Below the pieces are notes generated by a model. The model saw only the letters and a list, made by a program, of their open reading frames with translations, had not been told where the DNA came from and did not search any database. From JAALLB01 sp964502215 (GTDB lineage Bacteria; Pseudomonadota; Alphaproteobacteria; Rhizobiales; Rhizobiaceae): a stretch of DNA of 9,586 nt. This document shows, in pieces, positions 1 to 6,449 of the stretch. The DNA is taken from assembly GCA_964502215.1 (NCBI GenBank), contig CAZCUN010000078.1, positions 1 to 9,586 on the forward strand, read 5' to 3'. Numbering within the stretch: the stretch's first letter is position 1; each line of letters opens with the position of its first letter. Made by a program: the position numbers and the translations under genes.

Positions 1-57
1 CTCATACCCATATTGATAACCCATTTTTGAGTTATCTGGGACAGCCCCTAAAATTAT
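1..57. other. Untranslated tail downstream of secB
   Basis: No gene can be called here. The stretch contains a 6-bp inverted repeat, GATAAC (15-20) and GTTATC (31-36), with a 10-base loop. It could form a weak hairpin downstream of the leftward secB. No T-run follows it on either strand, so it is not a convincing intrinsic terminator. In related genomes dnaQ often converges on secB from this side, but too little sequence is present to show it. Confidence 0.35.
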
Positions 58-564
58 TTAAGCGTTGCCTTCAGCTTGTTGCATGCGCTGTTGGAACAAT
101 TGCGCAAAATCAACAGGATCAATCATCAATGGTGGGAAGCTACCATTGCGTGTTGCATCAGCCATAATCTGACGAGCAAATGGGAAAAGCATACGGGGTG
201 CTTCAATCAAAACTGCCATTTGCAACATTTCTTGCGGCATGCCTGTAAAGCGGAAGATACCCGCATAAACTAATTCAACATTGAAAAGCACTTCATCGCC
301 ATCCATTGCTTTTGCATCAAGTTTTAATTCAACCTCAAAGTCAGTGTCAGACAATGCATTTGGATTAACATTAATGTTGATGTTGATCTCAGGAGATTTA
401 TCACGTGGGCGAAGAGAGCCTGGGGCATTTGGATTTTCAAATGAAAAATCTTTTACATATTGCGCCAAAATATTCATAGCAGGCTGCATTTCTGTGCCTT
501 CTGGTGTTGCCGCTGGTGCTTCTTTTTTTGGAGTTTCTTTTTTTGGTGCTGCTTTTTTAGCCAT
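58..564 (-). CDS. secB: Protein-export chaperone SecB
   Basis: SecB is a cytoplasmic homotetrameric chaperone that holds precursor proteins unfolded and hands them to SecA at the SecYEG translocon. The 168-residue product carries family signatures: NILAQYVKDFSFENPNAP (about 31-48), LFNVELVYAGIFRF (about 93-106) and the C-terminal IEAPRMLFPFARQI block followed by GSFPPLMIDPVDF (about 120-153). The N-terminus (about 2-20) is a lysine/alanine/proline-rich tail, seen in many alphaproteobacterial SecB proteins and probably disordered. An in-frame TTG at 585 would add seven residues. I prefer the ATG at 564 because an AAGG Shine-Dalgarno sequence lies seven bases upstream of it. fxsA lies upstream on the same strand, 104 bases away before the TTG, leaving room for a separate promoter. 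Length and motifs are normal and identification is secure. Confidence 0.96.
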   Translation of the reverse strand: MAKKAAPKKETPKKEAPAATPEGTEMQPAMNILAQYVKDFSFENPNAPGSLRPRDKSPEINININVNPNALSDTDFEVELKLDAKAMDGDEVLFNVELVYAGIFRFTGMPQEMLQMAVLIEAPRMLFPFARQIMADATRNGSFPPLMIDPVDFAQLFQQRMQQAEGNA

Positions 565-598
565 TTCAAAACCTTGATGTTTCAATAAAGATATTTAC

Positions 599-614
599 CC
601 GCAAGAATTTGCGG
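599..614. repeat. Short perfect inverted repeat in secB leader
   Basis: CCGCAA (599-604) and TTGCGG (609-614) form a perfect 6-bp stem around a 4-base GAAT loop, between the end of fxsA and the start of secB. On the secB-sense strand it would fold in the leader about 35 bases before the ATG, or attenuate fxsA read-through. The T-rich sequence after it is too broken for a standard terminator. The structure is visible; a function is inferred. Confidence 0.4.
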
Positions 615-688
615 AATTTCAACATGTTGGCTAGCACGTACGTTAACCTTAGACAAGAACTATGCGAAGAGAGCGTTTGTGGACAGCT

Positions 689-1195
689 TTATTTATCGTC
701 TAACTTATTCCATGGGCTATCAGGGTTTGGCTTTTCAGAAAATTCTGATGGATCAAGGTCAACAACGCCATCTTGGTTTGAATTACGGTTATGTTGTGTA
801 AATTGATTTTCACCTTGTTGAAAGGCTCCTTTTGTTTGCACAACAACCTTTGAAGCCAGTGCCGACCATAAAAAATGTCTAAAGGGTGGAAAGAAAAGCA
901 AAAAGCCAATTGAATCGGTTACAAACCCAGGTGTAAGCAATAAAACACCAGCAATCATAATCATAACACCACTAACCAGTTCTTTTCCCGGAATAGTACC
1001 ATTTTTAGACTGTTCTTGAATGCGCGCTAACGTAGCAAAGCCTTGTACGCGTAATAATATAGAACCAACAATTGCGGTTAAAAGAATCATACCAAGCGTA
1101 TATGGAACACCAATTTGACCGCCTATCATAATAAATACGGCAATTTCTAAAATTGGAATGAAAAGAAGTAAAAAAGGTATAATACCAAGGTGCAT
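689..1195 (-). CDS. fxsA: FxsA family membrane protein
   Basis: FxsA is a small cytoplasmic-membrane protein, first known in Escherichia coli because its overproduction relieves F-plasmid exclusion of phage T7; its housekeeping role is unclear. The 168-residue product has the family layout: a hydrophobic segment with the LEIAVFIMIG motif (about 4-25), a second (about 30-50) ending in the LRVQG turn, and a third long one (about 74-105) with the conserved LLLTPGFVTDSIGFLLFFPP stretch (86-105). A hydrophilic asparagine- and glutamine-rich tail (about 120-168) follows. The ATG at 1195 puts the first membrane segment right at the N-terminus, as usual for the family, though no clear Shine-Dalgarno sequence precedes it. 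It is divergent from timA and upstream of secB on the same strand, an arrangement common in Hyphomicrobiales. Confidence 0.92.
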   Translation of the reverse strand: MHLGIIPFLLLFIPILEIAVFIMIGGQIGVPYTLGMILLTAIVGSILLRVQGFATLARIQEQSKNGTIPGKELVSGVMIMIAGVLLLTPGFVTDSIGFLLFFPPFRHFLWSALASKVVVQTKGAFQQGENQFTQHNRNSNQDGVVDLDPSEFSEKPNPDSPWNKLDDK

Positions 1196-1215
1196 AATAA
1201 TGTCGCGAATTTGTT

Positions 1216-1244
1216 TTGTTAAAATTAGTTTACTATCATATAGG
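1216..1244 (+). promoter_or_regulatory. Candidate promoter of the timA operon (distal)
   Basis: TTGTTA (1216-1221) and TATAGG (1239-1244) are separated by 17 bases and each match the housekeeping sigma consensus at four of six positions. Transcription would start near 1251 and run through timA. The -10 element lies inside the dyad at 1233-1252. A second candidate lies closer to the gene (1275-1302). Confidence 0.3.
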
Positions 1245-1252
1245 AATGATAG
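1233..1252. promoter_or_regulatory. Dyad in divergent fxsA/timA promoter region
   Basis: CTATCAT (1233-1239) and ATGATAG (1246-1252) form a perfect 7-bp inverted repeat with a 6-base spacer, in the 135-base gap between divergent fxsA and timA. The dyad overlaps the -10 hexamer of a candidate rightward promoter (1216-1244). That is the geometry of a repressor operator. The symmetry is seen directly; operator function is inferred and I do not recognise a known regulator's site. Confidence 0.4.
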
Positions 1253-1274
1253 AAGAGAATTTGAATGGTTGGCT

Positions 1275-1302
1275 TTGCAAGTTCTTATTCAAAGACTATA
1301 TA
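1275..1302 (+). promoter_or_regulatory. Candidate promoter of the timA operon (proximal)
   Basis: TTGCAA (1275-1280) and TATATA (1297-1302) are 16 bases apart, each four of six to consensus. Initiation would fall near 1308-1310, leaving a leader of about 20 bases before the timA ATG at 1331. In so AT-rich a region such matches occur by chance, so this is only a candidate. Confidence 0.3.
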
Positions 1303-1330
1303 GTAGTAAATCATTCAACTGGCGAAAAAC

Positions 1331-2056
1331 ATGCAAAACTTTGATCCTTTTACAATAGCTATTTTAGTAGCAGCAATTGTCGTACTTTTAAAACTCCGTT
1401 CAATCCTTGGCCAAAAGACAGGGCACGAGGAAGATTTGAGCGATTTATTTGATCGTGACAAACAAAATCGACGCAATCAAGATGACGGTCCATCCGCTGA
1501 TAATGTTGTTAAATTACCAACGCGCGCTCAAAATGATAATGCTGACTCAGATGAAAAAGATCCTAGAATTGCGCAAATTGATAAAATCGCTAAACCGCGA
1601 ACTAAGATCAATAAAGGATTGAAACAAATTTTAGCAGCAGATCAAAGCTTTAATCCTAAAGAATTTATGGCTGGTGCAGACATGGCCTATGAGATGATTG
1701 TAAACGCATTTGCCCAAGGCGACACAAAAAGCTTAAGCAATCTATTATCTAAAGAAGTGTTTGAGGGGTTTAAATCTGTTATCGATGATCGAGAGTCGCG
1801 CGGCGAAACTGTTAAATCAACTTTTATTGGCATAGATGAATCAGATGTTCATTCTGCGGAAGTAAAAGACCAAGAAGCGCATATTACAATTAAGTTTATT
1901 TCTCAGATTGTTTCTGCAACCCTTGATAAAGAAGGGGTTGTCATTGAAGGCGACGATAAAGATATTGCTCGTGTGAAGGATATCTGGACATTTGCGCGTG
2001 ACACAAAATCTAATAATCCAAATTGGAAATTAGTTGCGACAGAAGCAGGGGCTTAA
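1331..2056 (+). CDS. timA: Tim44-domain protein TimA
   Basis: This is the alphaproteobacterial relative of mitochondrial Tim44, the inner-membrane anchor of the presequence import motor. Bacterial TimA is described as inner-membrane associated, but its client or partner is not settled. The 241-residue product has one N-terminal hydrophobic helix (about 6-22), then a charged, low-complexity linker (about 28-85). A globular Tim44 domain follows (about 95-238): an AADQSFNPKEFMAGADMAYE block, the FAQGDTKSLSNLLSKEVFEGF segment and a final FARDTKSNNPNWKLVATE strand. No lipoprotein motif or cleavage site is evident, so a membrane-anchored protein with the domain probably facing the cytoplasm is expected. 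The ATG at 1331 has only a weak ribosome-binding site. It is the first gene of a four-gene operon, with mltA starting 8 bases after its stop. Confidence 0.9.
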   Translation: MQNFDPFTIAILVAAIVVLLKLRSILGQKTGHEEDLSDLFDRDKQNRRNQDDGPSADNVVKLPTRAQNDNADSDEKDPRIAQIDKIAKPRTKINKGLKQILAADQSFNPKEFMAGADMAYEMIVNAFAQGDTKSLSNLLSKEVFEGFKSVIDDRESRGETVKSTFIGIDESDVHSAEVKDQEAHITIKFISQIVSATLDKEGVVIEGDDKDIARVKDIWTFARDTKSNNPNWKLVATEAGA

Positions 2057-2064
2057 TTGAAATT

Positions 2065-3144
2065 ATGCGTAAAGGTTGGCAGGAATTATCCTTTAGTGAG
2101 TTAAAGGGTTGGGAAAAAGACGATCACATTGCTGCTTTAAGTTGCTTTCGAATGTCAGCAAAAGCATTTGCTGAGCGTTCTTTTGTAAGCCGCATTGCGG
2201 TTAATCCATCACCTGAATTACGCGCTATTGCTGCTGAGGCTCTAAATCTTGATATTTCAAAAACAAGCAAAGAAGATGCGCGTCAGTTTTTTGAGAAATA
2301 TTTTCAACCCTATACATATAAGCAAGAAAAAGGGTTTGTTACAGCTTATTTTGAACCTGAAGTGGAAGCTTCTCGTGTGGAGACAGAAGAATTTTCTTAT
2401 CCATTATACCGCCGCCCTCATGATTTAGTAAAGCTTGATCCAGACAATAAACCAGCAAACCTTGATCCAGAACTTGAATGGGCAAGGAAAACTGAAGATG
2501 GGTTTGAAGAGTTTTTTGACCGTGGTCAAATAGACAGTGGCGCGATGCAAGAGCGTGGTCTTGAATTGTTCTGGCTCAAATCAGTCGTTGAGGGTTTTTA
2601 CATACACATTCAAGGGTCAGCGCGATTGTTGTTTCGTGATGGAACATCTGCACGTGTTTCTTATGCAGGAAAAACAGGCCACCCTTATACATCGATTGGC
2701 AGGCTATTGGTAAAGCGTGAGATTATGCCACTTGAAAAAGCCAATATGGTCAATATTCGTGCTTGGTTAGAAGAAGACCTTGAGCGCGGCGCAAAACTCT
2801 TACATGAAAATCGTTCATTTATATTTTTTACAGAGCTTGAAGGCCATGATCCAGATTTTGGTCCAATCGCTGCTGCTGGTGTGCAGTTAACGGCGGGTAG
2901 AAGTCTTGCGGTTGATAAATCAGTTCATGCTTACGGAACGCCTGTTTGGCTTTCAACCGATGATCCCCTACCAGGTCAATCTCAAAACTATCAAAGATTA
3001 ATGATTGCCCAAGACACAGGCTCTGCCATAGTTGGCGAACAGAGAGGGGATATCTTCATTGGCTCCGGTTCAGAAGCTGGAATTCTAGCTGGTAGCGTAC
3101 GCCATGATACGGACTTTATTGTTTTAAATCCAAAAGGCGCATGA
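2065..3144 (+). CDS. mltA: Murein transglycosylase A (MltA family)
   Basis: MltA enzymes cleave the MurNAc-GlcNAc bond of peptidoglycan and form 1,6-anhydromuropeptides. The 359-residue product carries the MltA core: GFVTAYFEPEVEAS (90-103), EGFYIHIQGSARLLF (176-190) and SYAGKTGHPYTSIGRLLV (199-216). A 3D domain follows: VQLTAGRSLAVD (273-284), AYGTPVWL (289-296), AQDTGSAI with Asp317, and GDIFIGSGSEAG with Asp329. One of these conserved aspartates should be the catalytic acid. I chose the ATG at 2065, 8 bases past the timA stop; an in-frame TTG at 2023 would lie inside timA and add 14 unremarkable residues. Neither start gives a signal peptide or lipobox, which is odd for an enzyme whose E. 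coli namesake is an outer-membrane lipoprotein. The Smr gene starts 3 bases after its stop. Confidence 0.93.
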   Translation: MRKGWQELSFSELKGWEKDDHIAALSCFRMSAKAFAERSFVSRIAVNPSPELRAIAAEALNLDISKTSKEDARQFFEKYFQPYTYKQEKGFVTAYFEPEVEASRVETEEFSYPLYRRPHDLVKLDPDNKPANLDPELEWARKTEDGFEEFFDRGQIDSGAMQERGLELFWLKSVVEGFYIHIQGSARLLFRDGTSARVSYAGKTGHPYTSIGRLLVKREIMPLEKANMVNIRAWLEEDLERGAKLLHENRSFIFFTELEGHDPDFGPIAAAGVQLTAGRSLAVDKSVHAYGTPVWLSTDDPLPGQSQNYQRLMIAQDTGSAIVGEQRGDIFIGSGSEAGILAGSVRHDTDFIVLNPKGA

Positions 3145-3147
3145 CCT

Positions 3148-3693
3148 ATGTCAAAAAAGCGCAAGGAAGACAGAGAGCTTTGGGAGCGGGTTAAGCGAAC
3201 AACTAAGCCGTTGCATAGCAATCGTACAAGTCTTGAATTTAAAGCAGAGATGGGTGAAATGCATGTGCCACGACCTGCACAAATAAGGGGCGAGCCTCGG
3301 ATTATTCGACCCTATGCTACTGAACCTGCAATCAATATCACACTTGCTCCAAAGCCCAGCTTATTAGATCAATCTCTCACCCGGAAAATTGCCAAAGGCC
3401 GTACAGGCATTGAGGGACGTATTGATTTACATGGCATGACGCAAGCACAAGCTCATGCAAGATTACTAAGATTTTTAGAAACTTCCTTTCAGCTAGGTAG
3501 ACGCACAATTTTGGTTATTACTGGAAAGGGCGTTCGCGGCGAGGGCATTTTAAAACAAGCTGTGCCAAGGTGGCTTTCAGAACCTGAATTTAGAAAATAT
3601 ACAAGTGGCTATCATGAGGCACACATCACACATGGTGGCAATGGTGCATTATATGTTCGACTAAGAAACCCTGTTCGGGCTGCAAATCAATGA
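3148..3693 (+). CDS. Smr/MutS2-type domain protein
   Basis: The 181-residue protein ends in an Smr domain, the small nuclease-like domain also found at the C-terminus of MutS2; stand-alone Smr proteins show DNA- or RNA-cleaving activity in several systems. Diagnostic motifs are IDLHGMT (92-98), the ITGKG loop (124-128) and the C-terminal HGGNGALYVRLR block (162-173). The first 80 residues are basic, proline-containing and probably flexible, beginning MSKKRKEDRELWERV, as in rhizobial homologues. Its ATG lies 3 bases past the mltA stop with an AAAGG about ten bases upstream. Its stop overlaps the next gene's start (ATGA, 3690-3693), indicating translational coupling. The natural substrate is unknown. 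A nickase role in repair or RNA quality control is possible but nothing here decides it. Confidence 0.9.
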   Translation: MSKKRKEDRELWERVKRTTKPLHSNRTSLEFKAEMGEMHVPRPAQIRGEPRIIRPYATEPAINITLAPKPSLLDQSLTRKIAKGRTGIEGRIDLHGMTQAQAHARLLRFLETSFQLGRRTILVITGKGVRGEGILKQAVPRWLSEPEFRKYTSGYHEAHITHGGNGALYVRLRNPVRAANQ

Positions 3694-4052
3694 CGCCCTT
3701 TGGTGTTAGGATGCGGGAGTTACGCAAAGCTAAGGGCGTAAACCAAAAAGATATGGCGGCGGATTTAAAAATTTCAGCGGCTTATCTTTCTGCCTTAGAA
3801 CGCGGCCACCGTGGCATACCAAGTTGGCAATTTTTACAAAGAATAATTGGTTATTTCAATATCATTTGGGATGAAGCAGAAGATTTGCAAAAATTGGCTG
3901 CAACTTCTCATACTCGTGTAATTGTGGATACAGAAAAGCTTTCTGCAAGTGCTACAAATTTAGCAAATTGTCTAGCAGGCGAAATTTCCAAATTATCGGA
4001 TGAAGAATGTGATGCGTTAACCGCTCGTATTTCAAAGCTTACTTCAAAATAG
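3690..4052 (+). CDS. XRE-family helix-turn-helix regulator
   Basis: A 120-residue protein with an N-terminal Cro/C1-type DNA-binding domain (about 4-60). The helix-turn-helix runs through VNQKDMAADLKISAAYLSALERG (17-39), with the recognition helix in ISAAYLSALERG. The C-terminal half (about 70-120) is a short helical region with VIVDTEKLS and ISKLSDEECDAL segments, probably for dimerisation; no ligand or protease domain is seen. It is the last gene of the timA-mltA-Smr operon, coupled through a 4-base overlap. Similar small XRE proteins occupy this place in many Hyphomicrobiales, often before gyrB, which is absent here. Its targets are unknown; the dyad at 1233-1252 is one guess for autoregulation. 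The last 14 bases overlap the end of the opposing DUF1402 gene. Confidence 0.88.
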   Translation: MTPFGVRMRELRKAKGVNQKDMAADLKISAAYLSALERGHRGIPSWQFLQRIIGYFNIIWDEAEDLQKLAATSHTRVIVDTEKLSASATNLANCLAGEISKLSDEECDALTARISKLTSK

Positions 4053-4986
4053 CTTCAAGCTCTTTTTGTTTATCATTTATGAGCCAGCCATAGTAATTTT
4101 CTTTTGGCAAAGCCCCGCTAGCTTTTGCTCTACGGGCACGATTTTTTACATCTCCTAAATTATAAAGCGTTGCTGTAATACCAGGGTTTTTCGATATATC
4201 GTAATCAGCAATGGATTTATATGAGTCAATTGAAGTTCGAATAATTGCTGCCATATAAATAAGTGTTGAATCAGGATTGATAATAGTCTTGTAAACCTCA
4301 TTTGCTTTTTTAGCAGATAACTTTTTCTTCCCACTTTTTTTAGAAACAAGATCTGTCACTTGCAGGGCAGTTAGTGGATTAATTTGTCCAAGACCAAACG
4401 TTTGACCTGCATAAAAAGGTTGGAAAAATACGCGGCCAAATCGATCATTTGGCCATTTAACACCATCGACTTTCTTTCCTTTAAATTTTGCTTTCCAAAC
4501 ATTCTCACGACAAGCCCAAGTATCATATGAGCTTTTGAGTGTTTTACATTTAGCAAATTGAGGACGCTCAACAAATTTTAAAACAGACTCTCCATCGTGC
4601 TCAAAATCAATATCTTCTTTGAAATAAGAAATTGCCTTAATGACATAAGTCTGGAGCGTATCAGTCGCATCAACATTATAAGTATGCTCACCCACTAACG
4701 CACCAACGATATGGATTGGATCAATGCCATATTGTTTTGCAGCTTTTTTAATACCGTTTTTAAGTTTTTTATTCGTTTTAATAAGGTCTCGTATTTTTAT
4801 ATATTTAGCTTGAAAGCTACCATTGGTAGAGCGGGTACGAGAAACTGATGAAGAAGGAATTTTTGGTTGTGATGCACTGCGATTTCCAGGTGGCACTTTT
4901 GTTGCTGCATAAGCATTATCAAAAATACTAGCGCCAAATGCTAAAGCAAATCCTGAAACCATGAATACAGATAAAAGCCTGCGCAT
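4039..4986 (-). CDS. Secreted DUF1402 protein, lysozyme-like motifs
   Basis: A 315-residue exported protein that I recognise as DUF1402, a family mostly from Hyphomicrobiales without an established function. Residues 1-27 form a Sec signal peptide: MRRLL, a hydrophobic core, and AYA before the likely cleavage after Ala27. The mature protein is basic, with a serine-rich linker (about 33-56). Several pieces resemble soluble lytic transglycosylases: IVGALVGEHTYN with Glu100 in the place of a catalytic acid, TFGLGQINPLTAL (196-208) like the family's GLMQ...P.TA motif, YMAAII (244-249) and ATLYNLG (272-278) like the usual YNAG motif. A periplasmic murein-binding or murein-cleaving role is therefore inferred. 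Cys147 and Cys159 could form a disulphide. The ATG at 4986 has AGGA ten bases upstream. The gene lies downstream of hslVU on the same strand, after a 107-base gap. Confidence 0.82.
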   Translation of the reverse strand: MRRLLSVFMVSGFALAFGASIFDNAYAATKVPPGNRSASQPKIPSSSVSRTRSTNGSFQAKYIKIRDLIKTNKKLKNGIKKAAKQYGIDPIHIVGALVGEHTYNVDATDTLQTYVIKAISYFKEDIDFEHDGESVLKFVERPQFAKCKTLKSSYDTWACRENVWKAKFKGKKVDGVKWPNDRFGRVFFQPFYAGQTFGLGQINPLTALQVTDLVSKKSGKKKLSAKKANEVYKTIINPDSTLIYMAAIIRTSIDSYKSIADYDISKNPGITATLYNLGDVKNRARRAKASGALPKENYYGWLINDKQKELEAILK

Positions 4987-5008
4987 TACTAAAATATCCT
5001 ACCTTACG

Positions 5009-5028
5009 TTAGTTTCTAGAAAAACTAA
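5009..5028. repeat. AT-rich dyad upstream of the DUF1402 gene
   Basis: TTAGTTT (5009-5015) and AAACTAA (5022-5028) form a perfect 7-bp inverted repeat with a 6-base spacer; the centre also contains the 10-base palindrome TTTCTAGAAA (5013-5022). It lies 23 bases upstream of the DUF1402 ATG and downstream of hslU. It could be an operator for the first or a weak hairpin after the second. It has no GC-rich stem and no T-run typical of an intrinsic terminator. Confidence 0.35.
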
Positions 5029-5093
5029 TGACACATATTGAGGGATAGAGTCGACTGAATCTTTTGAAATTTTTTGTGAGATTGAAATCAGAG

Positions 5094-6398
5094 TTAAAGA
5101 ATGTATCGACTTAGATCAACATCCTTAGCCAATTCGCCAAGATGCTTCTTCACATATTTAGCATCAATTTTGACAAGCTCTTCGTTTAAATCGGGCGCTG
5201 CAAATGAGATTTCATCTAAAACACGTTCCATCACAGTTTGCAGTCTACGTGCACCAATATTTTCAATCGTTGAATTAAGATCAACAGAAATAGTGGCAAT
5301 CTCATCAATCGCATCATCGGTAAATTCTAGATCAACGTCTTCTGTTTTTAAAAGTGCTATATATTGTTTGACCAAGCTTGCTTCTGGTTCAGTCAGGATA
5401 CGGCGGAAATCATCTTTTTCCAAAGCCCGCAACTCAACACGAATTGGTAGACGCCCTTGAAGTTCTGGCAATAAATCAGAAGGCTTTGAAACATGAAACG
5501 CCCCAGAAGCTACAAATAAAATATGGTCAGTTTTAACCTGCCCATGTTTGGTGGAAACAACGGTTCCTTCAATTAAAGGAAGTAGATCACGTTGCACACC
5601 TTCGCGCGATACACCTGAACTTGAGCGTTGGTCATTGACGGCAATTTTATCAATCTCATCAAGGAATACGATGCCGTTATTTTCAACTGCTTCAATTGCC
5701 TCAGCTACGATGCTTTCATCATCGAGCATTTTGTCTGATTCATCTGCAATCAAGAATTCATAAGATTCAATAACTGTGGTTTTCTTTTTCTTGGTGCGCC
5801 CCATGCCTTTGCCAAACATTTCGCCTAAATTAAGAACACCAATGTTACCGCCTGGCATACCAGGAATATCCATCCCGCCCATAGGATTTGAAGTATCAGC
5901 AACTTCAACTTCAATTTCTTTATTGTCTAATTCACCACTGCGAAGTTTTTTGCGAAAACTATCTTTAGTGGCAGGGCTAGCAGTTTCACCAACCAGCGCT
6001 TCAAGCACACGTTCTTCTGCTGCTAAATGCGCTTTTGCTTTGACCGCTTCGCGCTTTTTCTCACGCACAAGACTAATACCAATTTCAACGAGATCACGAA
6101 TGATTTGTTCTACATCCCGCCCAACATAACCCACTTCCGTAAATTTAGTGGCTTCCACTTTGAGAAAGGGCGCACCAGCCATTTTTGCAAGCCGTCGTGA
6201 GATTTCAGTTTTACCAACACCTGTGGGCCCGATCATCAAAATATTTTTGGGCATGACCTCTTCTTTAAGAGAGCCTTCCAATTGCTGACGTCTCCAACGA
6301 TTACGCAAAGCAATAGCAACCGCACGCTTAGCATCTTTTTGGCCAATGATATAACGGTCAAGTTCGGAAACAATCTCGCGGGGTGAAAAGTCAGTCAT
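5094..6398 (-). CDS. hslU: HslVU protease ATPase subunit HslU
   Basis: HslU is the hexameric AAA+ unfoldase that feeds proteins into the HslV peptidase in the cytoplasm. The 434-residue product is full length and shows Walker A GPTGVGKT (57-64), the GYVG pore loop (90-93), a glycine/methionine-rich insertion (I) domain (about 110-210), Walker B IVFLDEID (243-250), a sensor-1 region FVASGAF (295-301), the LQGRLPIRVEL arginine-finger segment (Arg316) and sensor-2 GARRL (382-386). The C-terminus DLSRYIL is the tail that docks into HslV and activates it, so the pair should be functional. The ATG at 6398 has AAGG nine bases upstream. hslV ends 51 bases before it on the same strand, the usual hslV-hslU order, so the two are likely co-transcribed. 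Confidence 0.97.
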   Translation of the reverse strand: MTDFSPREIVSELDRYIIGQKDAKRAVAIALRNRWRRQQLEGSLKEEVMPKNILMIGPTGVGKTEISRRLAKMAGAPFLKVEATKFTEVGYVGRDVEQIIRDLVEIGISLVREKKREAVKAKAHLAAEERVLEALVGETASPATKDSFRKKLRSGELDNKEIEVEVADTSNPMGGMDIPGMPGGNIGVLNLGEMFGKGMGRTKKKKTTVIESYEFLIADESDKMLDDESIVAEAIEAVENNGIVFLDEIDKIAVNDQRSSSGVSREGVQRDLLPLIEGTVVSTKHGQVKTDHILFVASGAFHVSKPSDLLPELQGRLPIRVELRALEKDDFRRILTEPEASLVKQYIALLKTEDVDLEFTDDAIDEIATISVDLNSTIENIGARRLQTVMERVLDEISFAAPDLNEELVKIDAKYVKKHLGELAKDVDLSRYIL

Positions 6399-6449
6399 GG
6401 AATTTTACCTTGAAAGAGGAATAAGAATTATTTGAAAAGTTTGCTAGAG

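Noticed and set aside
1..57. End of a convergent dnaQ gene
   Set aside because: Expected from synteny in related genomes, but the frames here give no recognisable DnaQ tail and the stretch is too short to decide.
1158..1358. Plus-strand 66-codon frame across the fxsA-timA gap
   Set aside because: It overlaps the fxsA start antisense and the timA start in a different frame, lacks a ribosome-binding site and shows no family features.
4030..4070. Possible bidirectional terminator from the repeated AAGCT/AGCTT motifs near the XRE and DUF1402 stops
   Set aside because: Stems are only five base pairs, the pairing options conflict, and one alternative has a one-base loop; no clean hairpin plus T-run on either strand.
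5049..5056. Eight-base palindrome AGTCGACT after hslU
   Set aside because: Too short to set apart from chance, and it has no promoter or terminator context.
5101..6129. Several plus-strand open frames of 70-120 codons opposite hslU
   Set aside because: They are serine/arginine-rich antisense shadows of a strongly conserved gene, with no ribosome-binding sites or recognisable domains.
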